Below are positions 24,723 to 34,820 of a stretch of DNA of 64,000 nucleotides, piece by piece. A program made the translations under genes and the position numbers. This stretch comes from Marinobacter nauticus (GTDB taxonomy: Bacteria > Pseudomonadota > Gammaproteobacteria > Enterobacterales > Shewanellaceae), in the NCBI RefSeq assembly GCF_019801015.1, contig NZ_JAHVJZ010000004.1, positions 558,001-622,000 of the forward strand, read 5' to 3'. The notes under the pieces were generated by a model. It was given only the letters and a program-made list of their open reading frames with translations. It had not been told where the DNA came from and made no database searches. Numbering within the stretch: the first letter of the stretch is position 1; every line of letters begins with the position of its first letter.

Positions 24723-24799
24723 TGGCGCGTCCGGGAGGATTCGAACCTCCGACCGCCTGGTTCGTAGCCAGGTACTCTATCCAGCTGAGCTACGGACGC
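24723..24799 (-). tRNA. tRNA-Arg(ACG), first of the five
   Basis: Identical to the majority copy. It follows tRNA-Ser by four bases, so both are cut from one precursor. Confidence 0.97.
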
Positions 24800-24803
24800 G
24801 CAA

Positions 24804-24891
24804 TGGCGGTGAGGGAGGGATTCGAACCCTCGATACCTGTCGGTATACGCCCTTAGCAGGGGCGCGCCTTCAGCCACTCGGCCACCTCACC
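24804..24891 (-). tRNA. tRNA-Ser(GCT)
   Basis: An 88-base tRNA with GGTGAGG acceptor stem, TGGCCGAGTGG D-arm, CTGCTAA anticodon loop (anticodon GCT, reading AGC/AGU), a long class II variable arm, GGTTCGAATCC T-arm and encoded CCA. First gene of the operon. The csrA-serV-arg tRNA order is the same as in E. coli. Confidence 0.97.
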
Positions 24892-24905
24892 GTTTCGTGG
24901 TGCGT

Positions 24906-24933
24906 ATATTACGGTCCGACGAAAATAAGTCAA
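24906..24933 (-). promoter_or_regulatory. Promoter of the tRNA-Ser/tRNA-Arg operon
   Basis: TTGACT (24928-24933) and TAATAT (24906-24911) separated by 16 bases on the minus strand, 15 bases before tRNA-Ser. The interval 24934-25091 up to the csrA terminator holds nothing else that I can identify. Confidence 0.75.
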
Positions 24934-25091
24934 ACGCTTTTTCTGCGCCAGGATCGCGTTTGCGCGGATTTCCACCAGAGTGGTGATTGGGCGGGCGATG
25001 TGCGTTGGTTTTGCCACCAAATCCGTGCAAAAACAGCGATTCGGAGCAAACCGGATTGGAAAAGCAAAAAAACGGGGGAAAACGCAGACAG

Positions 25092-25120
25092 AAAAAAACC
25101 GGCGTTAACGCCGGTCTTTT
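25092..25120 (-). terminator. Terminator of csrA
   Basis: A perfect stem (ACCGGCGTT / AACGCCGGT) followed by TTTTTTT on the minus strand, five bases past the csrA stop. Confidence 0.92.
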
Positions 25121-25125
25121 CAAAC

Positions 25126-25323
25126 TCAGAAGTTGCCGCTGGGGGCAGCGCCGCCGTCTTTCTCGGCCTGGATGCGCATGTAAATCTCTTCGCGATGAAC
25201 AGAAACCTCTTTCGGAGCGTTCACGCCGATACGTACCTGGTTGCCTTTGACACCCAGTACGGTCACGGTGACTTCGTCACCAATCATCAAGGTTTCGCCA
25301 ACACGGCGAGTCAAAATCAGCAT
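25126..25323 (-). CDS. csrA: Carbon storage regulator CsrA
   Basis: CsrA is an RNA-binding dimer that represses or activates translation by binding GGA motifs in mRNA leaders. The 65-residue protein is a full-length match: [24 protein letters not shown]-type start, [22 protein letters not shown] core with the RNA-binding Arg44 region, and a short variable tail. Its antagonist small RNAs are controlled by the BarA/UvrY pathway; barA is at 47-50 kb in this window. A TATAAT-containing promoter lies about 60 bases upstream, and read-through from lysC is also possible. Confidence 0.98.
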   Translation of the reverse strand: MLILTRRVGETLMIGDEVTVTVLGVKGNQVRIGVNAPKEVSVHREEIYMRIQAEKDGGAAPSGNF

Positions 25324-25380
25324 TCTATTGCTCCTCTATCTCCAACTCATTCCGCAGCGGCGGTTGAATCTTTCAGCAGT

Positions 25381-25408
25381 ATTATAAAGTTAGACCAGAT
25401 TAAATCTA
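25381..25408 (-). promoter_or_regulatory. Candidate csrA promoter
   Basis: A perfect TATAAT (25381-25386) with a weak TAGATT at the -35 position, 16-base spacing, on the minus strand between lysC and csrA. A small GGGGA/TCCCC stem at the end of lysC lacks a T-run and is not a good terminator. Confidence 0.45.
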
Positions 25409-25423
25409 TAGCCACCGGGGGAA

Positions 25424-26644
25424 TTACTCCCCATCAGCCAGATTAAACGACTGGTGGAGGCTACGAACCGCCAACTCCAGGTACTTCTCATCAATGGCCA
25501 CGGAGATTTTTATCTCGGAGGTGGCAATCAAGGAGATGCTGATCCCTTCCTGTCCCAGAGTCTGGAACATTTGGCTGGCGACGCCGGAGTGGTTCTTCAT
25601 GCCCACACCAACGACGGATACCTTACACAGCGTATCATCGCTGCGCAGTGTGGACACCCCCAGCTGCGGCAAAACCGATGCCAACAGGGCGTGCGCCTGA
25701 TCCAGATCATTCCGGGCGACGGTGAAGGTAAAGTCCGCTTTACCGTCACCGGTGGCGGTCTGAACAATCATGTCCACATCAATGCCTGCATCACTGACCG
25801 GGGTCAGAATGGTGGCCGCCACATTGGGTGCATCCGGCACGCCGACCAGGGTCAGGCTGGCCTCATCGCGACTGAATGCAATCCCTGAAACCAAAGGTGC
25901 GTCCATGGCATTCTCCTCGTAGGTGATCAAGGTGCCGTCACCATCACGGAAGCTCGACAGCACCCGCAGCGGGACGTTGTAACGTCCAGCATACTCCACA
26001 GAGCGGATTTGAAGCACCTTGGCGCCCAGACTCGAAAGCTCCAGCATCTCCTCAAAGGTGATGGCGTTCATCTTTCTGGCCTTGGGCTCTACCCGTGGGT
26101 CGGTGGTGTACACCCCGTCCACATCGGTAAAGATCTGACACTCGTCCGCCTTCAGGGCAGCGGCAATCGCCACCGCCGTAGTATCGGAACCGCCACGGCC
26201 CAAAGTGGTCACCTGGTTGTTGCTACAACGCCCTTGAAAGCCCGCCACGATGGGAATAATTCCATCATCAAGCATGCTTTTCAGGCGCTCGGTTTCCACT
26301 TCCTGGATGCGGGCACGGCCATGGCGCTCGTCAGTAAGGATCCCGACCTGTTCACCCAACAAAGACTGCGCTTTCAGGCCGCGCTTTTGCAGCGCCATCG
26401 CCATTAAGGCGATGGAGATCTGCTCCCCGGTGCTGACCAGCATATCCAGCTCACGCGGCTCCGGCGTCGCAGAAACCTGCTTGGCCAGAGAGAGCAGTCT
26501 GTTGGTTTCACCCGCCATGGCAGAGAGGACAACCACCAACTGGTGGCCGGCTCTGGCACTGCGGGCAATACGGTCTGCAACGGCCTCGATGCGCTCAAAG
26601 GAGCCCACCGAGGTACCGCCAAATTTCTGTACAAAAAGGGTCAC
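25424..26644 (-). CDS. lysC: Aspartate kinase
   Basis: Aspartokinase phosphorylates aspartate, the entry to lysine, threonine, methionine and diaminopimelate. The 406-residue protein has the kinase domain (VQKFGGTSVGSFERIEAVA; GRGGSDTTAVAIAAAL; FTDVDGVYTTDPR) and two ACT domains (about 265-400), as in lysine/threonine-regulated single-function enzymes. The frame could start at a TTG at 26656, directly next to the alaS stop; I chose GTG 26644, which matches the family N-terminus. Neither has a good ribosome binding site, so translational coupling to alaS is likely. It lies between alaS and csrA, an insertion relative to the E. coli order. Confidence 0.93.
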   Translation of the reverse strand: MTLFVQKFGGTSVGSFERIEAVADRIARSARAGHQLVVVLSAMAGETNRLLSLAKQVSATPEPRELDMLVSTGEQISIALMAMALQKRGLKAQSLLGEQVGILTDERHGRARIQEVETERLKSMLDDGIIPIVAGFQGRCSNNQVTTLGRGGSDTTAVAIAAALKADECQIFTDVDGVYTTDPRVEPKARKMNAITFEEMLELSSLGAKVLQIRSVEYAGRYNVPLRVLSSFRDGDGTLITYEENAMDAPLVSGIAFSRDEASLTLVGVPDAPNVAATILTPVSDAGIDVDMIVQTATGDGKADFTFTVARNDLDQAHALLASVLPQLGVSTLRSDDTLCKVSVVGVGMKNHSGVASQMFQTLGQEGISISLIATSEIKISVAIDEKYLELAVRSLHQSFNLADGE

Positions 26645-26656
26645 AGACGTGTCCAA

Positions 26657-29287
26657 TTACAGCTGTTCAGACAGCCAGGCTTTCGCGGCTTCCAGAGCAG
26701 CAGGCAAAGCCGCAGCATCGGTACCACCAGCCATTGCCATGTCCGGACGACCGCCGCCCTTGCCACCCACCTGTTGTGCCACCAGGTTCACCAGTTCACC
26801 GGCTTTGACTTTGCCGGTCAGGTCTTTGGTCACACCGGCGATCAGGCCAACCTTGCCATCGGCAACGTTGCCCAGCAGCACGATGCCGCTGCCCAGCTGG
26901 TTTTTCAGGTCATCAACCATGCCACGCAGCGCTTTGCTGTCGGCGTTTTCCAGCTGGCTGATCAGCACTTTCACGCCACCGATTTCTGCGACGCTGTCCA
27001 CCAGGTTGGCGCTGGCAGCGGAAGCCAGTTTCTGCTTCAGCTGTTCCAGTTCTTTCTCCAGCTGCCGGTTCTTGTCCAGCAGCCCCTTGACCTTAGAAGC
27101 GACGCTTTGTGCGTCTCCCTTGACCATGGAAGCGGTTTCCAGCAGTTGGGCTTCCTGAGCACGGGCAAAGGCTACCGCGCCCTGGCCGCTCACGGCTTCG
27201 ATACGGCGGACGCCCGCAGCGATCCCCCCTTCGGAGACGATCTTGAAGAAGCCGATGTCGCCAGTGCGCTTAGCGTGGGTACCGCCACACAATTCGATGG
27301 AGTAGTCGCCCATGGACAGCACGCGAACCTGATCGTCGTACTTTTCACCAAACAGGGCCATGGCGCCGGCCGCTTTGGCCGCTTCGATCTCCATCAGCTC
27401 GGTTTCGATGGCGTGGTTCGCGCGGATCTGCTCGTTCACCTGATTTTCGATGGCGTCCAGCTCTTCGCGGGTCACCCCTTCGAAGTGGGAGAAGTCGAAA
27501 CGCAGACGGTCGGCCATCACCAGAGAGCCTTTCTGTGCCACGTGGTCGCCCAGCAGGTTACGCAGCGCCGCGTGCAGCAGGTGAGTGGCGGAGTGATTCA
27601 GACGAATGGCGTCACGACGAGCCGCATCCACTTCGGCCTGAACCGCAGCACCACGCTCGAACTGGCCAGCGATCAGTTTGCCTTTGTGGGCGATGGCATT
27701 GCCAAGTTTCTGAGTGTCAGTCACTTCGAACTCGCCGCCCTCGGTGCGGATCACACCGGTATCACCAGTCTGACCGCCGGACTCGGCGTAGAACGGGGAC
27801 TGATCCAGCACCAGTACCGCTTCGGTACCCATGTCGCCGGACAGCACGTCCACTTCGTTGCCTTCCACCAGAATGGCCAGCAGCTTGCCCTGATCATCGG
27901 TACGGTCGTAACCGGTAAAGACACTCTCACCGTCGATACTGACCACCTTGGAGTAGTCGGTACCAAACTGGCCAGCGTCACGAGCACGCTGACGCTGCTG
28001 CTCCATCTCCACTTCGAAGCCCTCTTCGTCGATGGAGAGGCCACGCTCACGAGCCACGTCGTTGGTCAGGTCAGCCGGGAAGCCGTAGGTATCGTACAGC
28101 TTGAATACGGTGGCACCGTCCAGAACGTCGCCATCCAGGTTATCCAGGGCGTCGTTCAGCAGTTGCATGCCACGCTCCAGAGTACGAGCAAAGCTCTCCT
28201 CTTCGATGCGCAGAACTTTCTCCACCACCGCTTGCTGCTGCTTCAGCTCTTCACCGGCGGCGCCCATGGCCTCAGCCAGTTCGCCCACCAGCTTGTAGAA
28301 GAAGGTGTCGGTCGCACCCAGCTTGCGGCCATGACGGATGGCACGACGGATGATTCGACGCAGCACGTAACCACGGCCTTCGTTGGAGGGCATCACACCA
28401 TCCACGATCAGATAGGCACAGGAACGGATGTGGTCAGCCACAACGCGCAGAGACTTGTTGTCCAGATCGGTGGTGCCGGTCACTTCCGCCGCTTTCTTGA
28501 TCAGGCGCTGGAAGATGTCGATGTCGTAGTTGGAGTGGCCACCCTGCATGATGGCAGCCACACGCTCGATACCCATGCCAGTATCCACAGAGGGCTTCGG
28601 CAGCGGCTCCATGGTGCCGTCAGCGTGACGGTTGAACTGCATGAATACGATGTTCCAGATCTCGATAAAGCGATCGCCGTCTTCTTCCGGAGTGCCAGGG
28701 CGGCCGCCCCAGATGTGATCGCCGTGATCGTAGAAGATTTCGGTGCACGGACCGCACGGGCCGGTGTCACCCATCTGCCAGAAGTTGTCAGAGGTGTAGG
28801 CCGGTTTACCGGGTTTGTCACCGATGCGGATGATGTTCTCGGCGTCGATACCGATCTCTTTGTTCCAGATATCGAAGGCTTCATCATCGTTGTGGTACAC
28901 GGTCACGCACAGCTTCTCTTTCGGCAGCTGCAGCACTTCAGTCAGGAACTGCCACGCAAACCGGATCGCGTCCGGCTTGAAGTAATCGCCGAAGCTGAAG
29001 TTACCCAGCATCTCGAAGAAGGTGTGGTGACGGGCGGTAAAGCCAACGTTTTCCAAATCGTTGTGCTTGCCACCGGCTCGCACGCAACGCTGAGCCGTGG
29101 TCGCGCGAGTGTATGCCCGTTGTTCGGCTCCGAGGAAACAATCCTTGAACTGGTTCATACCGGCGTTGGTGAACAGCAGTGTGGGATCGTCGTGAGGCAC
29201 CAGGGAGCTGGATGCCACCACTTCGTGGCCTTGAGAACGGAAATACTCCAGGAACGCGGTCCGGATCTCGGCGGTGGTCATGTGCAT
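26657..29287 (-). CDS. alaS: Alanyl-tRNA synthetase
   Basis: AlaS charges tRNA-Ala and edits misacylated serine and glycine. The 876-residue enzyme is full length: class II catalytic core ([34 protein letters not shown]), editing domain with the zinc motif [12 protein letters not shown] and [13 protein letters not shown], then a coiled-coil (about 725-765) and C-terminal glycine-rich C-Ala domain ([15 protein letters not shown]). The chosen ATG has AGGA seven bases upstream and gives the same length as the E. coli protein; the frame is open 30 codons further. It follows recX in the conserved recA-recX-alaS order. Confidence 0.97.
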   Translation of the reverse strand: MHMTTAEIRTAFLEYFRSQGHEVVASSSLVPHDDPTLLFTNAGMNQFKDCFLGAEQRAYTRATTAQRCVRAGGKHNDLENVGFTARHHTFFEMLGNFSFGDYFKPDAIRFAWQFLTEVLQLPKEKLCVTVYHNDDEAFDIWNKEIGIDAENIIRIGDKPGKPAYTSDNFWQMGDTGPCGPCTEIFYDHGDHIWGGRPGTPEEDGDRFIEIWNIVFMQFNRHADGTMEPLPKPSVDTGMGIERVAAIMQGGHSNYDIDIFQRLIKKAAEVTGTTDLDNKSLRVVADHIRSCAYLIVDGVMPSNEGRGYVLRRIIRRAIRHGRKLGATDTFFYKLVGELAEAMGAAGEELKQQQAVVEKVLRIEEESFARTLERGMQLLNDALDNLDGDVLDGATVFKLYDTYGFPADLTNDVARERGLSIDEEGFEVEMEQQRQRARDAGQFGTDYSKVVSIDGESVFTGYDRTDDQGKLLAILVEGNEVDVLSGDMGTEAVLVLDQSPFYAESGGQTGDTGVIRTEGGEFEVTDTQKLGNAIAHKGKLIAGQFERGAAVQAEVDAARRDAIRLNHSATHLLHAALRNLLGDHVAQKGSLVMADRLRFDFSHFEGVTREELDAIENQVNEQIRANHAIETELMEIEAAKAAGAMALFGEKYDDQVRVLSMGDYSIELCGGTHAKRTGDIGFFKIVSEGGIAAGVRRIEAVSGQGAVAFARAQEAQLLETASMVKGDAQSVASKVKGLLDKNRQLEKELEQLKQKLASAASANLVDSVAEIGGVKVLISQLENADSKALRGMVDDLKNQLGSGIVLLGNVADGKVGLIAGVTKDLTGKVKAGELVNLVAQQVGGKGGGRPDMAMAGGTDAAALPAALEAAKAWLSEQL

Positions 29288-29424
29288 GAGGTCATCCTGA
29301 AAAAACTGACAGAAAGCGCCGGCGACCGCCGGCAAGCCATATAAACGGCCAATTATATCCGCAACCGTCCTGCTCAAACCAGCACCAAGAGAGCAGATAG
29401 TCCACGGTTTGGCGTTTTTTCCCG

Positions 29425-29883
29425 TCAGTCGCTCAGCGACTCCAGCGCATAGCGGATCTGTTCCATGTCGAAGCCCCGGTACGCCAGGTAGCGTTGCACC
29501 TTAGCCCGGGCCTTGAAATCGGTAGGGGGGGACGCACCAAATTTGCGTTGGCAAAGATCAGCGCAGAGTTCAAACCAGTCCTGTTCCGCCTCGCCCAGCG
29601 TTTTGCGGATCAGGTCGGTGGCCACACCGCGTTCACGCAGTTCATTCGCCAGTCGGATCGGGCCAAGCCCGCGGGCAGAACGATAACGAACGAAGCTTTC
29701 AGCAAAGCGGGCGTCGTTGAGGTAACCCCAATCATCCACCCGGGCAATCGCCTTCTCGATATCGGAAACGACAAAGCCGCGGGAGCGCAGCTTTTGCTTC
29801 AACTCCTCGCGGCTGTGGTCACGGCGGGACAGAAGTCCCACCGCAGCAGCGACCGGGTCACGGTCCGGTTGGGCTTTTGCCAT
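29425..29883 (-). CDS. recX: RecA modulator RecX
   Basis: RecX caps and limits RecA filaments. The 152-residue protein consists of three-helix repeats typical of the family: [25 protein letters not shown] is the first (about 11-35), [23 protein letters not shown] the second, and [16 protein letters not shown] the last. It starts six bases after recA stops and would be induced together with it in the SOS response. There is no terminator hairpin in the six-base gap, so expression is probably set by read-through and by weak initiation. Confidence 0.95.
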   Translation of the reverse strand: MAKAQPDRDPVAAAVGLLSRRDHSREELKQKLRSRGFVVSDIEKAIARVDDWGYLNDARFAESFVRYRSARGLGPIRLANELRERGVATDLIRKTLGEAEQDWFELCADLCQRKFGASPPTDFKARAKVQRYLAYRGFDMEQIRYALESLSD

Positions 29884-29889
29884 CGAGGA

Positions 29890-30927
29890 TTAATCCAGCT
29901 CCGGCGCCTCAACCTCCTCTTCTTCCTTTTGAGGTGTCGCTTTCACCAGCAGTTGAGCACGCAGTTGCTGCTCAACTTCGTTGGCGATGGCCACATTCTC
30001 TTTCAGGAAGCGAATGCTGTTGGCTTTACCCTGGCCGATCTTCTCGCCCTGGTAGCTGTACCATGCACCGGACTTCTCAATCAGCTTCTGCTTCACGCCC
30101 AGATCAATCAGCTCACCCTCTTTGGAGGAGCCTTCGCCGTAGAGGATCTGGAACTCAGCCTGTTTGAACGGCGGGGATACCTTGTTCTTCACAACCTTAA
30201 CGCGGGTTTCGTTACCCACCACTTCGTCGCCATCCTTCACGGCGCCGATACGACGGATGTCCAGACGAACGGAAGCGTAGAACTTCAGCGCATTACCACC
30301 GGTGGTGGTTTCCGGGCTACCGAACATCACACCGATCTTCATACGGATCTGGTTAATGAAGATGCACAGGGTATTAGAGCGTTTGATGTTGGCGGTCAGC
30401 TTACGCAGTGCCTGAGACATCAGACGAGCCTGAAGACCCACGTGGGAGTCGCCCATCTCACCTTCAATTTCCGCCTTCGGCGTCAGTGCGGCTACGGAGT
30501 CAACAATCACCACATCAACGGCACCGGAACGCACCAGCATGTCGCAAATTTCCAGCGCCTGCTCACCGGTATCCGGCTGAGAAACCAGCAGCTCTTCCAC
30601 GTTAACGCCCAGCTTTTCAGCGTAGACCGGGTCCAGCGCGTGCTCAGCATCCACGAAGGCACAGGTTTTGCCCTGCTTCTGAGCTTCCGCAATCACTTGC
30701 AGAGTCAGCGTAGTTTTACCGGAAGATTCCGGACCGTAGATCTCGACGATACGGCCGTACGGCAGACCACCGATGCCCAGTGCAATGTCCAGACCCAGAG
30801 AGCCGGTGGACACGGATTCGATGTCCAGAGTGGTCGCATCGCCAAGACGCATGATGGACCCTTTGCCAAACTGCTTCTCGATCTGACCCAGTGCAGCACT
30901 TAGGGCGCGTTTTTTGTTCTCGTCCAT
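29890..30927 (-). CDS. recA: Recombinase RecA
   Basis: RecA forms filaments on single-stranded DNA, drives strand exchange and triggers LexA self-cleavage. The 345-residue protein is a near-perfect family match with Walker [10 protein letters not shown] (about 66-74), the [11 protein letters not shown] Walker B block, loop L1 with [19 protein letters not shown] and loop L2 with [14 protein letters not shown], and an acidic C-terminus ([11 protein letters not shown]). A consensus LexA operator sits inside its promoter. It diverges from mutS. Confidence 0.99.
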   Translation of the reverse strand: MDENKKRALSAALGQIEKQFGKGSIMRLGDATTLDIESVSTGSLGLDIALGIGGLPYGRIVEIYGPESSGKTTLTLQVIAEAQKQGKTCAFVDAEHALDPVYAEKLGVNVEELLVSQPDTGEQALEICDMLVRSGAVDVVIVDSVAALTPKAEIEGEMGDSHVGLQARLMSQALRKLTANIKRSNTLCIFINQIRMKIGVMFGSPETTTGGNALKFYASVRLDIRRIGAVKDGDEVVGNETRVKVVKNKVSPPFKQAEFQILYGEGSSKEGELIDLGVKQKLIEKSGAWYSYQGEKIGQGKANSIRFLKENVAIANEVEQQLRAQLLVKATPQKEEEEVEAPELD

Positions 30928-30981
30928 TTAAAGCTCCAGAAAAGATGCCTTGGCGGCGACAGGATTCGACGTAATGGCAGT

Positions 30982-31009
30982 AGTATACTGTACAATCATA
31001 CAGTATCAA
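30982..31009 (-). promoter_or_regulatory. recA promoter with LexA (SOS) operator
   Basis: CTGT, eight bases, ACAG (30988-31003), extended to TACTGT/ACAGTA, is a consensus LexA box. It fills the spacer between TTGATA (31004-31009) and TATACT (30982-30987), 16 bases apart, on the minus strand. This is the same arrangement as the E. coli recA promoter. Confidence 0.95.
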
Positions 31010-31125
31010 CCCTGGTTGATTGGCAAATGGGCGAAACGAGGTAAATTTCCCCTTTCCGGCCCCTGCGCCAGCGCCAATTTTGGGTATCATAGCGGGCTAG
31101 CTTTCTTTCGTCTTCAGGAGACCTC

Positions 31126-33693
31126 GTGACCCAGCGCAGCCCGGCCAACTTGGAACAGCACACCCCAATGATGCGTCAGTACCTGACCATCAAGGCGCAA
31201 CATCCCGATGAGTTGCTGTTTTACCGCATGGGAGATTTCTACGAGCTGTTTTTTGACGACGCCAAGCGGGCCGCCGAACTGCTCGACATCTCCCTGACCG
31301 CACGCGGTCATGCCGCCGGCGACCCTATCCCGATGGCGGGCGTGCCCTACCACGCGGTGGAGGGCTATCTGGCCCGATTGGTTCAACAGGGCGTCTCGGT
31401 GGCGATCTGCGAACAGATTGGCGACCCGGCCACCAGCAAAGGGCCGGTCGAACGTCAGGTGGTTCGTATCGTCACCCCGGGTACCGTCACCGACGAGGCA
31501 CTGCTGCAGGAGCGGCAGGATAACCTGCTGGCCGCAGTCTATGAAGCACGGGGTCAATACGGCTACGCCACACTGGACATCGCCTCCGGCCGATTTGTGG
31601 TCAACGAGCTGGCCGACGATGAAGCCCTGCAGGCGGAACTGCAACGCACCCGCCCGGCCGAACTGCTCTACCCCGAGTTGTTCCCGAAACTGAATCTGAT
31701 TGAGCAGATCAAGGGCTGTCGCCGTCGCCCCGAGTGGGAGTTTGAACTGGGCACCGCACGGGCACTGCTGAACGATCAGTTTGGCACCCGTGACCTTACC
31801 GGCTTTGGCGTCGAACAGGCGGAGCGCGCACTGTGCGCCGCCGGTTGCCTGATGCAGTACGTCAAGGACACCCAGCGCACCGCCCTGCCCCACATTCGCG
31901 CCATCGTGAAGGAGCAGGATGGCAACGCCATCGTTCTGGACGCGGCCACCCGCAAGAATCTCGAGCTGACCCAGAACCTCGCCGGTGGTTTCGATAACAC
32001 CCTGGCTTCGGTGTTGGATCGCACCACCACCGCGATGGGCTCGCGGTTGCTTAAGCGCTGGCTGCATCAGCCGCTGACTCAGCGCAGTGTGCTGGAAGGC
32101 CGGCTGGACAGCGTCAGCTGCATCAAGGACCAGGCCGCCTTTGTGGAGCTGTCAGAATTGCTCAAGCCGGTGGGCGATCTGGAGCGGGTGCTGGCCCGTC
32201 TGGCGCTGCGCAGCGCCCGCCCACGCGACCTGACCCGACTGCGCCAGGCGCTCGCCCAATTGCCGCTGCTGCGTGAAATGCTGGCTGAGCTGCCTGGCCG
32301 CCAGCTGGCGCAGCTGCACAACCAGCTTGGTGAGTTCCCTGAGCAGCTGGATCTGCTCTGCCGGGCCATCAAAGACAACCCGCCAGTGGTTATCCGCGAC
32401 GGCGGCGTTCTGGCGGAAGGCTATAACGCCGAACTGGATGAGCTGCGGGCCCTCTCTCAGGGCGCCACCGACTTCCTGACCCAGCTGGAGCAAAAAGAGC
32501 GGGAGCGCAGTGGCATCAGCACCCTCAAGGTGGGCTACAACAAGGTGCACGGTTTCTTTATTGAAGTCAGCCGAGCCCAATCGGCTTTGGTGCCCACCAA
32601 CTACATCCGCCGCCAGACTCTCAAGAACACCGAGCGTTACATTGTGCCGGAGCTTAAAGAGCTGGAAGACAAGGTGCTCAGCAGTCAGAGCCAGGCACTG
32701 GCGCTGGAGAAGCGTCTTTATGAAGAGCTGTTTGATCTGTTGCTGCCGGTGCTGCCAGCACTGCAGGAATCCGCCTTTGCCTGCGCTGAACTGGACGTAC
32801 TGCAAAATCTGGCAGAGCGCGCTGACACGCTCGATTACCATCGTCCTCAACTCAGCGAGCAACCTGGGATCCGCATCGATAACGGCCGCCACCCAGTGGT
32901 CGAACAGGTGATGAGCGAACCTTTTATCGCCAACCCGGTGTTGTTGTCGGCGGATCGGCGCATGCTGATCGTGACCGGCCCGAACATGGGCGGTAAATCC
33001 ACCTACATGCGCCAGACGGCCCTGATCACCCTAATGGCGCACATCGGCAGTTTTGTGCCGGCAGAGTACGCCGAGATCGGGCCGGTGGATCGCATCTTTA
33101 CCCGCATCGGCGCCTCCGATGATCTTGCCTCCGGCCGCTCCACCTTTATGGTGGAGATGACCGAGACCGCCAACATTCTCAACAATGCCACCGAGCGCAG
33201 CCTGGTGCTGATGGATGAGATCGGCCGTGGTACCTCGACCTACGACGGACTGTCTCTGGCCTGGGCGGCCGCGCAACACCTGGCAAAGCAACTGCGCTCC
33301 ATGACCCTGTTCGCCACTCATTACTTTGAGCTTACCGAACTGCCGGCTCAGTTGGACGGCGTCCACAACGTTCACCTTGATGCCGTCGAGCACGGCGACA
33401 CCATCGCCTTTATGCACGCGGTTCAGGAAGGCCCGGCCAGCCGCAGTTACGGTTTGCAGGTGGCGGCACTGGCCGGTGTGCCACGGACCGTGGTGCATGC
33501 CGCTAAACAACGACTGACTCAGCTGGAACAGCAACCGCGGGTTGGTTCCCCGGAGCCGGCGTCACAAAGTGGCCAACTGCCCCTGTTGCCGGAGCCGCAT
33601 CCGCTGATCGATGAGCTTGAGCGCCTCGATCCCGATGCACTGAGCCCCCGCCAGGCGCTGGATCTGCTCTACCGCCTGAAAAGCCAGCTCTGA
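31126..33693 (+). CDS. mutS: DNA mismatch repair protein MutS
   Basis: MutS recognises mismatches and starts repair with MutL. The 855-residue protein has the mismatch-binding FYE motif ([12 protein letters not shown], about residues 35-46), connector, lever and clamp domains, and the C-terminal ATPase with Walker [10 protein letters not shown] and [19 protein letters not shown]. It ends with the usual short tetramerisation tail. Translation starts at GTG with AGGAG seven bases upstream. It is divergent from recA, with about 115 bases between the recA promoter and this start, and converges on rpoS through a shared terminator. Confidence 0.98.
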   Translation: MTQRSPANLEQHTPMMRQYLTIKAQHPDELLFYRMGDFYELFFDDAKRAAELLDISLTARGHAAGDPIPMAGVPYHAVEGYLARLVQQGVSVAICEQIGDPATSKGPVERQVVRIVTPGTVTDEALLQERQDNLLAAVYEARGQYGYATLDIASGRFVVNELADDEALQAELQRTRPAELLYPELFPKLNLIEQIKGCRRRPEWEFELGTARALLNDQFGTRDLTGFGVEQAERALCAAGCLMQYVKDTQRTALPHIRAIVKEQDGNAIVLDAATRKNLELTQNLAGGFDNTLASVLDRTTTAMGSRLLKRWLHQPLTQRSVLEGRLDSVSCIKDQAAFVELSELLKPVGDLERVLARLALRSARPRDLTRLRQALAQLPLLREMLAELPGRQLAQLHNQLGEFPEQLDLLCRAIKDNPPVVIRDGGVLAEGYNAELDELRALSQGATDFLTQLEQKERERSGISTLKVGYNKVHGFFIEVSRAQSALVPTNYIRRQTLKNTERYIVPELKELEDKVLSSQSQALALEKRLYEELFDLLLPVLPALQESAFACAELDVLQNLAERADTLDYHRPQLSEQPGIRIDNGRHPVVEQVMSEPFIANPVLLSADRRMLIVTGPNMGGKSTYMRQTALITLMAHIGSFVPAEYAEIGPVDRIFTRIGASDDLASGRSTFMVEMTETANILNNATERSLVLMDEIGRGTSTYDGLSLAWAAAQHLAKQLRSMTLFATHYFELTELPAQLDGVHNVHLDAVEHGDTIAFMHAVQEGPASRSYGLQVAALAGVPRTVVHAAKQRLTQLEQQPRVGSPEPASQSGQLPLLPEPHPLIDELERLDPDALSPRQALDLLYRLKSQL

Positions 33694-33704
33694 GTTGCCC
33701 CCAT

Positions 33705-33746
33705 AAAAAACGCCGCCCCCACTCAATGTGGCCGGGCGGCGTTTTT
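33705..33746. terminator. Bidirectional terminator between mutS and rpoS
   Basis: An eight-base perfect stem (CGCCGCCC / GGGCGGCG, 15-base loop) flanked by six A and five T. Confidence 0.9.
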
Positions 33747-33758
33747 GATCAGGTTGTC

Positions 33759-34742
33759 TTACGGTTTGAACAGAGATTCGATCGACAGGCCCTGAGCACC
33801 AATCAACTCACGCAGGCGACGCAGCGCCTCGACCTGGATTTGACGCACCCGCTCGCGGGTCAGGCCGATTTCACGTCCCACATCCTCAAGCGTCGAAGGC
33901 TCATAGCCCAGCAGACCAAATCGGCGGGCCAGCACCTCGCGCTGCTTGGAGTTCAGCTCACCCAGCCACCGCACCACTGAACCATTGATGTCATCGTCCT
34001 GAGCCTGCACTTCGGGACACACCCGGTCATCGTCAGCGATAACATCCAGCAGCGCTTTGTCAGAGTCGCCACCGATCGGCGTATCGACAGAGCTGATCTT
34101 CTCATTCAGCTTGAGCATCCGGCTGACGTCTTCCACCGGCTTGTCCAGCTTCATCGCGATCTCTTCGGCGGTCGGCTCATGATCCAGGCTGTGAGCCAAC
34201 TCCCTGGCCGTTCGCAGGTAAACGTTCAGTTCCTTCACCACATGGATAGGCAGACGGATAGTGCGGGTCTGATTCATGATCGCCCGTTCAATCGTTTGAC
34301 GGATCCACCAGGTGGCGTAAGTAGAGAAACGGAAACCCCGCTCAGGATCGAACTTCTCCACCGCGCGGATAAGGCCAAGATTGCCCTCTTCGATCAGATC
34401 CAGCAGCGCCAGACCCCGATTGTTGTATCGGCGGGCGATCTTCACCACCAGACGGAGGTTACTTTCGATCATACGGTTACGCGATTTGGCACAGTCTCGC
34501 TGCGCTCGACGGGCGTAATAAACTTCTTCTTCAGCCGTCAGCAGCGGGCTAAACCCGATCTCGCTGAGGTACAGTTGAGTGGCGTCCAGATTCTTTTGCA
34601 GATCGTCCTGGACCAGTTGATCAATATTGGTCGAGGCAGTGGCCTCGGCTTCGTTGGCTTCGACTTCCCGGGTCCCCACAACCTCGGTACAGCTCAAATC
34701 GACGGCAGCCATATCATCAAAAGCGTTGCTCTTGCGATTCAT
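33759..34742 (-). CDS. rpoS: RNA polymerase sigma factor RpoS (sigma-38)
   Basis: RpoS directs the general stress and stationary-phase response. The 327-residue protein shows region 1.2 ([26 protein letters not shown]), 2.1-2.4 ([52 protein letters not shown] is the classic block, here residues about 95-145), region 3 and a 4.2 helix-turn-helix ([20 protein letters not shown]). The N-terminus is acidic and variable as usual. It follows nlpD, whose coding region commonly holds the main rpoS promoter. The 78-base gap contains a very short open frame with a strong ribosome binding site. The rpoS ribosome binding site (GGGAG) is nine bases from ATG. Confidence 0.97.
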   Translation of the reverse strand: MNRKSNAFDDMAAVDLSCTEVVGTREVEANEAEATASTNIDQLVQDDLQKNLDATQLYLSEIGFSPLLTAEEEVYYARRAQRDCAKSRNRMIESNLRLVVKIARRYNNRGLALLDLIEEGNLGLIRAVEKFDPERGFRFSTYATWWIRQTIERAIMNQTRTIRLPIHVVKELNVYLRTARELAHSLDHEPTAEEIAMKLDKPVEDVSRMLKLNEKISSVDTPIGGDSDKALLDVIADDDRVCPEVQAQDDDINGSVVRWLGELNSKQREVLARRFGLLGYEPSTLEDVGREIGLTRERVRQIQVEALRRLRELIGAQGLSIESLFKP

Positions 34743-34768
34743 TGGCTAATCTCCCAATTGTCCCAAAC

Positions 34769-34783
34769 CTAGTTAACTCTCAC
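34769..34783 (-). CDS. Possible four-codon upstream open frame in the rpoS leader
   Basis: AAGGAGG (its AGGAGG at 34791-34796) stands seven bases before a GTG that opens a four-codon frame (Val/Met-Arg-Val-Asn, then TAG), ending 26 bases before the rpoS ATG. The ribosome binding site is stronger than that of rpoS. Ribosome occupancy here could modulate rpoS translation. Could also be a remnant or chance. Confidence 0.35.
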   Translation of the reverse strand: MRVN

Positions 34784-34820
34784 AGTGATTCCTCCTTGCT
34801 TTGACAACCCAATCCCCTCA

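Noticed and set aside
25324-25423. Lysine riboswitch near lysC
   Set aside because: lysC begins directly at the alaS stop, so there is no leader for one; the region after lysC is only the csrA promoter.
24715-25446. 243-residue plus-strand frame running through tRNA-Arg and tRNA-Ser
   Set aside because: It is made of tRNA complement and the csrA antisense; not a protein.
26543-29344. 933-residue open frame on the plus strand opposite alaS
   Set aside because: It mirrors the strongly biased codons of alaS; its translation is rich in His, Gln and Val with no domain, and alaS is a certain gene.
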